A stretch of 64,000 bases of DNA from Halichondria panicea (Eukaryota > Porifera > Demospongiae > Suberitida > Halichondriidae), in NCBI RefSeq assembly GCF_963675165.1, contig NC_087390.1:757501-821500 (forward strand). The letters are read 5' to 3'. Of this stretch, positions 11,919 to 22,600 are shown in pieces. Under the pieces are notes generated by a model. That model searched no databases. It was not told where the DNA came from and saw nothing but the letters and a program-made list of their open reading frames with translations. Position 1 is the stretch's first letter. Each line of letters starts with the position of its first letter. The translations under genes and the position numbers were made by a program.

Positions 11919-11965
11919 GAAATCAGGCTATCTTCATCTCGACGTCTCTGAGATGTCATCTTCAT

Positions 11966-12254
11966 GGTTCTGTCAAGAATAGACCAACTGTGCCAGCTCC
12001 AAGATTTATAATGTTATGGTTGAAGCTTACTTCTTCAGTGCAGATTTGATGCCAGTCAGAACAGAGAATCTTGTGGTTTGTTTACTTGACCATACATATA
12101 CATACAAGACCCTCCTCCTTTGACCATACAAGACCCTCCCCGTTTTTTTGCAACGCTATTCTTTCAATTGTTCCATCAATGATCTTTACCCTATGTGACA
12201 ATTTGGCCTCACTTGAAATGTGCTCTCCTGTATTGTCTTGATCTTGTTAATATT
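11966..12254. promoter_or_regulatory. Shared upstream region between cyclophilin (-) and EAF-like (+) starts
   Basis: The cyclophilin ATG (11965, minus) and the EAF-like ATG (12255, plus) face away from each other across 289 bp, which suggests a bidirectional promoter. Bases up to about 12194 are similar to the regions upstream of both NLR genes; the last 60 bp are not. Function is inferred from layout only. Confidence 0.55.
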
Positions 12255-12648
12255 ATGGCCGAAGTTGCTTCTACTGAGCAGCTCCAAGTGAAACATACCG
12301 AGTCAAACTGGGCAAGAGCTTCACCTTCCCCAGGGAGAACGCCTATCACACCATCAAATGTGAGTCTGATTTCTACCATACTAAAATTATCGCCATGCTA
12401 GATTATCTCCTCTTCAGTGAAGGATTATATAAACCAGTATGGTAGGAAGACTGTAGTGGTGTGTCTCCATCCCCTTAGTCTTAATATAATGTCTAATAGA
12501 TGTATTTTTTCAGCCGAATTTTACCGAATCATTTAGTGACTGACATTGATGGCCACTGTATCAGATGACTTGAAGCGTCTGTCAGTGGATCCCACAAAGC
12601 CTGGTAAACTGCGAGTGGCTGATGATGAAGTGAACGTACAACTACCAG
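12255..12648 (+). pseudogene. EAF-like (ELL-associated factor) N-terminal fragment
   Basis: EAF proteins bind ELL in RNA polymerase II elongation complexes. Two exons: 12282-12359 encodes YRVKLGKSFTFPRENAYHTIK, and 12565-12648 encodes YDLKRLSVDPTKPGKLR and DDEVNVQLP. They join in phase, and the joined peptide aligns residue for residue with the EAF N-terminal domain (RLGESF...FHTIRYDF...GDEVTITLP). The nearby ATG at 12255 is out of frame with the first exon by one base shift, so either an intron or a frameshift separates them. No later EAF exon was found before the carboxypeptidase exon at 14359. Probably a truncated copy. Confidence 0.65.
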
Positions 12649-13463
12649 GTGAGGGGATAACTGTAGCTTAGCTACAATCACTTCCTCCATACCCTGAGGT
12701 TGTATCTAGGGAAGTGAGCAGTCACCGTGGTGGTACACTGGGGTACTGTACAACTAACCCAGCATCATATCACACACTATTTGCTATCTCACAGCAACTG
12801 AGCTAGATCTATTAGTAGGTTTCTAGGGAGCCAACTTAATAAGCAAGTACATGTAATTGTGTAGTTACAATTATGAGCTCTCCCAATCAGCTATTTTATT
12901 GTGAGGCATGTTTGCCAATAGAGAGGTGGCCTCCTAACACAGTCAGGTCCAAACACATAATTATATGCTATGGTTCGGGGACTCTTTCAGCTGCCATAAG
13001 TTGAATTCCGTGGATCCAATTTCAACACTTTTATGATTTCTTGAAAGCTTAGAAATATACCTTACAAATGGTGTCATCAAAGTTCATATTTAAGTTTTTA
13101 CAAATTTGGCAATACCATGGTCCAAAGGCGAAAAATGACAAATTACGGCCCCAATGAAAGTTTGGATTTAAACACATAATTTGAACGGTCTCTTTGTACG
13201 CTTCAGAAAATCATAAAAATGTTGACATTGGATCACCAGTACTGAAGTTATGGCTGTTGAAAGATACATGTATGTTTAACTAAACCCCCCTCCGTTTATT
13301 CAATGGTTCGGCGGGGACTCTTTCATCTGCCATAACTTGAATTCCGGGTATCCAATTTCAACGCTTTTCTGATTTTCTGAAAGCTTAGAAAGAGACCTTT
13401 CATATTTGAGAGATAAAAAGGCAATTCTTATTTCTGCTGCTACCCCTCACACACGCACGCACG

Positions 13464-13511
<48 letters not shown>

Positions 13512-13650
13512 CACAACATCTATTTAATGCCTGTTCCCCATTCCCAACACTCCCATCACCACCACAAAACCTCTAGATAATTCCTGAGGTTTATTATCAT
13601 AAAAACACCTCAACCAAGCAACCTACATTCCAAGATAAGACACCCACACC

Positions 13651-13696
<46 letters not shown>

Positions 13697-14358
13697 GACG
13701 GACGCAAGTGATGATGAATGCGTACGCTGACCTTTTGTTCCAGTTTAGGTATATACTCTTTTACCTATACGTAGTGTACTTGTTTGAGTAGCTGATTGAA
13801 TTAGGGAATATGTACAAGTTAAGTTGCGTGTATGGATTGAATTTGGGGAAGTCCTGGACTATACAATTATCTCCATTGTGGTCATGTACTGTGTTAGAGG
13901 ACATTGAGAAGCTGTGTGCATGGCAAATAATGGCAAGAAAGATTAGCAGTCCCCCAAGCCCTAGCCTGACACCCTGTTTGAACTTTACACTGGGGAAACA
14001 CTGACTTAAGTATTGTAGGGTGTTGTTGAAATGTCATGCCCTGGGGTGATTGGTTTCTCCCTGTGTGTATACTTGTGTAAGGAAACCAATCTATAGCTGT
14101 CACCCCTTGCAAGGGCAGACCAACAGTGGCTATAATAAAGAGGTGGTCTGGTTCAAACACATGCTATGGAGACTCTGAAGCTTGTTAACCTGGCTGTATT
14201 GTAAAAGGTGCCTGATTATAGGCTGACCACAATAGACAAGTTTCACTGCATTTAATTTAGTTACAATATAAGAACTGTAGAGGGCAATTGCTGACATTTT
14301 GGTCATGCAAATTGATTTTAAGACAGTTCTTCACATGCAATATTTCTTATTCGTCCAG
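12649..14358. other. Non-coding stretch between EAF-like and carboxypeptidase fragments
   Basis: Contains three or four copies of a dispersed repeat (12965-13090, 13150-13275, 13305-13410) with CTTTCAGCTGCCATAA and a following GAAAGCTTAGAAA, two (CA)n tracts (about 13448-13515 and 13652-13695), and fragments of the AACCTGGCTGTATT repeat (12905-12975, 14130-14210) that forms the minisatellite at 39912. I see no convincing exon; short open frames near 13810-14004 match nothing known to me. Confidence 0.55.
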
Positions 14359-14620
14359 CCTCCCCTGAATTTAACTACTACGTTCCCTTCATCAACACCA
14401 CTGACATCAGACGAGCCATTCACGTCGGCAGTCTCAGCTATGGCTCTCAGTCTGAAGATTAAAGGTTTTGTATATGTTCTCACCTCCCCCACACACACAC
14501 ACACACACATTTCTTGTTCTCACCTCCCCCCACACACACACATTTCTTGTTCTCACCCCCCCGCCACACACACATTTCTTGTTCTCACCCCCCCCACACA
14601 CACATTTCTTGTTCTCACCT

Positions 14621-14653
<33 letters not shown>

Positions 14654-14668
14654 TTCTTGTTCTCACCT

Positions 14669-14701
<33 letters not shown>

Positions 14702-16298
14702 TTCTTGTTCTCACCTCCCACACACACACACACATTTTTGTTCTCCCCCCCTACACACACACACACACACATTTCTTGTTCTTACCTCCCCCCCACACAC
14801 ACACACATTTCTTGTTCTCCCCCCCACACACACACACACAAACACATTTCTTGTTCTCCCCCCCCCCACACACACACACACATTTCTTGTTCTTACCTCC
14901 CCCCCACACACACACATTTCTTGTTCTCACCCCCCACACACACACCCACACACACACACACATTTCTTGTTCTTACCTCCCCCCCCCTCACACACACACA
15001 TTTCTTGTTCTCACCCCCACACACACACACACACATTTCTTGTTCTTACCTCCCTCCCCCCACACACACACACACACATTTCTTGTTTTCACCCCTCACA
15101 CACACACACACATTTCTTGTTCTCACCTCCCTCCCACACACCCTCACACACACACATTTCTTGTTCTCACCCCCCCACAAGCACATTTCTTGTTCCCCCC
15201 CCACACACACACACATTTCTTGTTCTCACCCCCCCACACACACACACACATTTCTTGTTCTCCCCCCCACACACACACACACATTTCTTGTTCTCACCTC
15301 CCCCCCCACACACACACACACATACATTTCTTGTTCTCACCCCCCCACACACACATTTCTTGTTCCCCCCCCCACACACACACATTTCTTGTTCTCACAC
15401 CCCCCCCCACACACACATTTCTTGTTTCCCCCACCACACACACACATTTCTTGTTCTCACCCCCCCCCCACACACACATTTCTTGTTCCCCCCCCACACA
15501 CACACACACATTTCTTGTTCTCACCTCCCCCCCCCCACACACACACATTTCTTGTTCTCACCCCCCCCCCCCACACACACATTTCTTGTTCCCCCCACAC
15601 ACACACACACACACATTTCTTGTTCTCACCTCCCCCCCCCCACACACACACATTTCTTGTTCTCACCCCCCCCCCCCCACACACACATTTCTTGTTCCCC
15701 CCCCCACACACACAGATTTCTTGTTCTCACCCCCCCCCCACACACATACACATTTCTTGTTCTCACCTCCCCCCCACACACACACTCATTTCTTGTTCCC
15801 CCTCCCCCCCACACCCACACATTTCTTGTTCTCACCTTCTCACCCCCCCCACACACACACATTTCTTGTTCTCACCCCCCCCCCACTTCTCACCCCCCCC
15901 CCCCACACACACACATTTCTTGTTCTCACCTTCTCACCCCCCCACACACACATTTCTTGTTTCCCCCCCCACACACACACATTTCTTGTTCTCACCCCCC
16001 CCCCACACACACATTTCTTGTTCTTACCTCCCCACACGCACACACACATTTCTTGTTCTCATCCCTCCCCCCCACACACACACACATTTCTTGTTCTCAT
16101 GTTCTCACCCCCCACACACACACACACACATTTCTTGTTCTCACCCCCCCCCACACACACACACATTTCCCCCCTTCACAGGTGTGGACAGTGAACAAGT
16201 TTATGCAGGTGGTCGTGAGAGGGGGTGGGCACATTCTCCCGTTTGACCAGCCGGAGAGAGCACTCAACCTCATCCAGAACTTTGTGGACATGCAATAG
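14359..16298 (+). pseudogene. Carboxypeptidase (CPVL-like) 3' fragment, copy 2
   Basis: Exon 14359-14462 encodes SPEFNYYVPFINTTDIRR and AIHVGSLSYGSQSED, matching the CPVL segment with IHVG, but runs into TAA with no clear splice donor. Exon 16182-16298 encodes the histidine region VVVRGGGHILPFDQPERA and ends in TAG; compared with copy 1 (1984-2124) it lacks the first residues up to VAGY. The exon that should carry the catalytic aspartate between them is absent: only a satellite array (14478-16178) is there. This copy therefore looks dead, while copy 1 has the intact last exon. Confidence 0.75.
14478..16178. repeat. Satellite array 2, ~31-bp unit
   Basis: Sister of array 1: about 55 units of (CA)n, TTTCTTGTTCTCAC and C-run, ending directly at the acceptor of the last carboxypeptidase exon. 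Many units have CACCTCCC where array 1 has CACCCCC, and TTCTTACC variants are interspersed differently, so the two arrays have homogenised separately. Only two or three AG dinucleotides occur in the whole array. Confidence 0.95.
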
Positions 16299-16633
16299 CC
16301 TATTATAATTATGTTGTCTGGAAATGATCATGCTTCAAGTATAAGGATAAAAATGAAATCTATAATTATAGTCGTGTCATTTAATATGTTGTTTGAAGAG
16401 AAGATTTTAATTACCAAATCAACGAAACGAGCAAACACAAGAGACATAAATATGGAGTGTATAATAATTATTATTGAGAACAGTTTATACTCTCTGCCCA
16501 TGAAACTGGGTCAGGAATGGTACACACAAAAATAATACTGTACAAAATGTATAAGATAGCCATCCAAGAAGACTTACAAGATTTAGTACACAATAAATTT
16601 TCACTATTAAACAACACTATTGAGAATACTAAA

Positions 16634-19600
16634 CTAACTCATATTCAAATATTTATCCATAAACACAATTCTTTGTCTGACATCAACGTACTCGGGACAT
16701 GTGACAATGTTCTTTTTTGTATTCTTAGAAGTGCCGAATTGTTTCAGTGTTTTTTTTTCAAACAGCCCCCTGACAATTGGGGAGCACTCGGTGATCTCAG
16801 CATCGAGGTGAAACACCTCTAGCGTCTTGTTCTTGGCTAACACATTACCGACAGCTTCAGCCTCTTCAGTGGTAACAGTGTACGGTTTAAACTTACTGAT
16901 TGGTGGCACATACAGACAGAGTGTCAGGTGTTTAACTGTATTGTTTTCTCTCAATGCTTCCAAGGCGGGTAGTAGATCCCCTGGCAACTGCTTATAAACC
17001 ATAAGATCAATGAATTGTAGAGTTGTATGAAACATTTGGGTCAGTTCAAACGTTCCGATAATAAGCGGTTCATCATAACTAATAGGAGGTGAAATAGTTA
17101 GCTTAGTTAGACTTGTGTTAACTTGCAGTCCCTGCATTAAAAGACTCGGGCTACTTTTGAAATTCCAATAACGCAGTGTCAATTCCTCTAGAGATGTGTC
17201 AGTCTGTAGATACTCACCAATAGCTTCATCAAAATCGCAGTCAAGGTGACATGTAAGTTTAAGGCTTTTAATGGAATGTAATCGATTGTCTTTGAGAGAA
17301 CGTAAAACTTCAAAGGCATTATCAGGACACCACAAAGTTAGTGATTGCAAGTGTTGGTGGGTACAGAAATATTCCAATTGGCCTATTATTTTATTATGGA
17401 TATCGAGTTCTTTAAGTATCGGACAATCGAGTAGAGTACTAAAAAACTGCTCAGATTGTGTGGGAGTGAAGTGAAGTTTGGAAGAGCATCGCAGATATTG
17501 TAAGCTTAGTTTCCAGTGGCTTAATATTGAAATTAAGTTTTTGGTGGTAGACTCTGAAACAGTTTTTAGAAACGTTCTTTTTGCTTTGTTATTGGTAAAT
17601 GAAATTTCAGACAGTAAATGTGGCAAGATTTTCGTGTTGTTCCTTTTTAACTCAGTCACGTTCAATCCAATTGAAATACACCAATTATCAGTATCTGTGA
17701 TGGGTGAGTCATCAAGATAAGGATCTAGTACCAAATGTATCACCAACATTTCAATACTAGAATGTGCAATAAAGTCAGACAACGACTCTTCATCAGCTGG
17801 CGATACTTGAGCACACTTCAAAACTTTCAAGCAGTGTTTTGGCTTCAAAATATCAAGTATTCGTATCACAGTGTCTCTTGAGATGCCAAAATCTAGCTCT
17901 ACAACACTTAAGTTTGGAGATAGCTGTATAGTGTCAAATATTTTTAATGTACATGGAACCTCAGGCCCATCAAATTTATCGTCAATAATATTACTGATAG
18001 TGACGCTTTCTAATTCTGGTAGTATCCTATCAGTGAGTGAATGCCAAACAGATGAAATCTTGAATGTGGTAGACATTTTCAGATGCCTTACACTTAGAGT
18101 AAAAGAAGGCAAAACTTTGTTGATTCCTGCTAACATCATTGATCTATCCACATTACGGCCATTAAACTTGAACGTGTCCATTAGAGTTACTTTGAAATGA
18201 GCAGAAGCTACAACATAACCAAGTGCAAACTGATCAATATCATCATTATCTAGCGGTAGTTCATACAGCACATTACAATACAAGTCCTTCATGGCTTGCA
18301 CATTTTGGCTTTCATAGATCCACAGAATTTGATAACTTGAGAATTCACACATTCTCTCGGCTTTTGACGATCCTTCCTCATAGTACACATAAGGAGTTGG
18401 AAGTACACACTGTGTCCATGGGTCATTCAGTTTAGTCAATCCAGCTAAAAACAATAGAATCATCTTGTATGATCCATCATAGGCCTTTGTTTCAAACAAA
18501 AGAAACTGCTCGTGTGGGGTTTTATTTCTCCAGACATAAAATGCAGCGAGGAACTCTTGAAGTGTTAGATGAAGGAAATTGTAAGATGGAGAACTGTTGC
18601 TTTTCCTATATAAAGGATGTACACTGTTCATGAATCCAAGTGTTTTAGTATCAACAACATCTTCCTTGAAGAAAACCAATTGTTGTTTTTCTTTTGTTAT
18701 TCCATTGTATGCAATTCGGCAGAGCTTATCAAAATGTACCTGAAGTGATGAAGGTAACTCACTCAGCTCACCACTCCAATCACTCTCTAAACATCTTTTA
18801 ATCAAAATTTGACAGTATTCGGTGTATAGTTCAGTTGTTGTGTTGGGGATTATGCTATTGCTATTCTCGTAGTTTTCTCTGTACACTTCAACTACAATTC
18901 TGGCATGAAGAGGGTTATACATTGCACTAGAGATACGTGGATTAGAGTTAATGTATTGACGTAGTTCTGGTGGAGCTCCATCTTTAATTATTAGATCAAT
19001 GTACTCTTGAATTTGTTCGGAAGAAAAACCTAAGATTTCAATGAACTGATCAACTCTTGAACTACAAGTAACAGGTAGATCACATACAGCCCAGGGCCTA
19101 GTGGTAACAAGCACGGTACTAGCTGGCAGAAGACGTCCGGTTATTAGCTTCATAAACATGGAGTCATTTTCTCTACGGGATGGCGGCAACTCATCCAGGC
19201 CTTCCAAAATGAAAAGAATACCGTGCCCATGATGATTTTGTATGATAGTAGTAGCAACAATATTATTGGAAGCATCAGTATTTTCACATTGAAATAGATC
19301 AACTAATTCTACAGCTTCCTGAACATTCTTATCTCGAAGTCGGAGCAATACAACGAGGGAGTAATCTGTCCAAACTTCACCATTAGCCCATCGTCTGCAC
19401 AGTTCCCATGACAAAGTCGTCTTACCTCCTCCAGGAGCCCCTTTAATGACAACTAGTTTAGAGAATTTGCCCTCTACTTTGGAAGCTATCTGGTCGATTG
19501 TGATTCTCTCTCTAGGAAATTTATACAGCATGCCTTGAACTATTTTTGACCAGGACTCTTCCATTTCCTTTCTCGATAAATGTTTACTTACATCCGCACA

Positions 19601-22600
19601 TTCTAGATTAACAAAATGCTTAACACACTGGAGAGGATATTTGTCATCAGCAGGGAGGGATCTTGTATCGTAAATACTAGTTAAGTATGATTGATAAATT
19701 CCTATTGCTTCATCTGGTTGGATGGTGGGATGATTATCGGATTTGGGTTCTATAATAAAATAATAATCATGAAGCAAAGTTAAGGCCCTTCAATAAAGTA
19801 ATTATAAACGTATAAAGTGTGGATACACATACCTCTCTAAATAGGAACTATCCCCCAAACTTTCTTACATGATAAAGCGTACAGATATGTGTCTTTTATC
19901 CATCACTGTACACACAAACTAATAATAATTATTATGTAAGGCAATTCACTCACTGGTTGGTTCACGAGTCGTTGTAGACAATTTTTGCTTCTGAGATGGC
20001 CCAAGCGAAGTATGGTCATCTGAAAGTAAGTAATTGTTTGCATGGTAAAATACTGTTTTTGAGTATTTTTCAATGCTGGTGGCTGTGTCCTCTTTTCCCA
20101 GACTGCGGACAATAGTTAGAAGTGCTTGAAATGTCGCTTCTTTGGGTTTCCTTCTCTTCCAGTACTTCAAGCATAGATGTACTGCAATTTGTGTGCCCTC
20201 ACTGGCTTTTGCTCGCGTTACATCACCGTTTTCATGAGGGTTTAGTGATATTGCGGCAGCAAGAAGTGTAGCACTATCAAAATAAGCAGCCAAATGAATC
20301 AGATCTTCATCTTTTATCACCGTATCTAGCATTGAATTTCCCAAGCTTTCTGTGAATCCAGCACCACCTAATGAACAATATTATATTTCACAGAGTCACT
20401 ATAATTATATATTATTATTATGTCATGTATCACAAATAATAATGCAGGTTTGGTACAGCGTTGTGCTATAATACGGTAGGCACATATAAATAAATGATAA
20501 ACCAAAACACAAATGGAAACAAAACATTCAATAATTGACCCTCCAAACTATTCTACCGCAATAGATTCAGCGTTACTATCCTGAGCTGTACGAATATTTA
20601 AAACACGAAAATTAATATTAAAAATAATGAGTATTTCATACGAATTTGCACCAACGAATATTACTCGCTATATAGCTATATACGGTAGGTACACTAAGTC
20701 TACTTGCTGAACTACGTACACTATAGTAACAATTGTAGAAATTATGGTAACTAATTATGATAATGGGCAATGGTGACCGAAGCTATTAAGATCAATGCCC
20801 GTGGTTCCATATTAATTTTATCAAGTAATATAAGAAATAATTGCAAGCCCTCCAAACTAAATAAATACAGTACCACTCCAAATAAAGCTGTGCTTCCATC
20901 CCAGTACATAAACAATGTATAGCAATCTTTCAAAGGTGCATGTCTTTTATTCTATCTATCACCACTCACACAAACTACCGATTAGCTAACTCACTGGTTG
21001 GTCCAGGAGTTGTTGTGGACAATGCTTGCCTCATAAATGGCCCAGGTGGAGTATCGTCATCTGAAAGTAAGTAATATTATTGTTTGCTACACAATGGACT
21101 GAAGTACAATAGTACTCCATCAGTTACATTCCTGACTAGGCTGGTAAACTATCCATTCATATACAACTTCCATCAATACAAACTACCGATTAGCTAATTA
21201 AGGTGATTCACTCACTGGTTGGTTCAGGATTCATTGTAGACGTATTTGTTTTAGATGGCCCAGGTGAAGTATCGTCAACTGAACGTAAGTAATTGGATAC
21301 TATATAATTATATACAAAAGTACATAATTATAGTAGTATACCTGATGTGGTCAACTACGTATATACCCATGCGTTCACATACCTAAGTCTATCCATAGAA
21401 ATGCTTATAGTGTGGTCGAGGTTAGCCTCATCACTATTCATACCTGTACATGCCTTCTCTATAGCCTCAGCGACATCATTCCGTTCAACTGTTGGTGCTC
21501 TGAGACTCTGACATATTTCAGAATAGGTGAGAAGGCCAGTCTTCAAGCGAACAGCCAGCACTTCACATAGACGAATTTGATTATCTCGATGTTTATCGCT
21601 GATATTATTAAGGGTGTCAAAACCTAATCCCAGATCAAGTCCCAGGTTGAACCAGTTTCCAGCGGCTTTTATCAGGTTCTTGTAAACAGAATTCAAATCA
21701 TCGAGAGTAAGAATTGAGCCTACAAAAATTACCAGTGAATGGTAAGTGAATGGCACACACATGGTTTAAGCATACTCTATAAAAAACTGACAGCAGTTTG
21801 TACAAAGAGACTGCTTACCAAGCGTTGGTCCAGGGTTTGCTTCAACATCTCCTGACTGTAACAGTAAGCGGAATATCAGTAACAGTATATACAGACTGAG
21901 AGTGGGGGGCCGATTAGAGCTCTGAACTCTCACTTGGAACTGGGTCGGCTTTTCTTGAGTATCAAAAACTAAAAAACACGAGTGACGTTTATAATTATTG
22001 TGGCAGTAAATATTCATTTGATTACCTGATGTGGTTGAGTTCCATTGTTTCCGAGGGTTCCATCTCACCAAGCAGGCAGTGATGAGTGAGTAGCAGGTGA
22101 TAAGCACAGCTGACAGAATGAGAACGGTCAGTGCACTCCCCCTCCATCCCAGCTCACAAGGAAACACTCCGGTCCAACTCAAGTCAACCACAGGGCAAAC
22201 AGGACGTGGGGGAGCTGTGTAGAGTTACATAAATATATTCATGTGCGGTGACATCACAATTGTGGTCATGACTCCGTGAATACCAAGAATGCACTAATGC
22301 CTACTGTATAGCGGGTAATCTTCGGGGGACAAAATATTTGTGGTTCAGGAATAATTATTAAGACATTTCGTAGGTAATATTTTCGTGGTTGAACTTGCAA
22401 AGGTAGGCAAGGTCGCTTCATTCATGGATAAAATATTCATTCAGGCCTTCAACCACGGAAAACCAAAAATATTTTGTCCCACAAAAATCACCCTCTATAT
22501 GGTATTTAAAACTGACCCTTTAAGTATAATTACATTGTGGCCTATGCCCCGTATAATAATTATGCTCTGTATAGTCGAGTAAGCGCTAATAATTCAGTTT

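Larger units (their letters stand above)
10970..11965 (-). pseudogene. Cyclophilin (peptidyl-prolyl isomerase), 5' part, disrupted
   Basis: Cyclophilins are cis-trans prolyl isomerases. Three exons in consistent phase: 11965-11793, 11686-11504 and 11102-10970. They give PRCFFDIAINGVA, then VVFELY...[30 protein letters not shown] (the active-site Arg, Phe and Gln are present) and [12 protein letters not shown]. This resembles the large multi-domain cyclophilins (PPIG/PPID type). The last third of the domain is missing: after the donor at 10969 no further exon appears before the FMNL fragment. Exon 1 contains a perfect 60-bp palindrome (11859-11918) which, if transcribed, adds an in-frame stop; without it the reading frame joins cleanly from MKMTSQRRRDED to the cyclophilin fold. 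Probably non-functional. Confidence 0.8.

Noticed and set aside
13810-14004. 64-codon frame between EAF-like and carboxypeptidase fragments as a third EAF exon
   Set aside because: Its residues do not match the expected EAF continuation and no in-phase acceptor was found.
14299-16298. Open frames of 590-630 codons over satellite 2
   Set aside because: Same reason: repeat translated in all frames, with real exon codons only at its edges.
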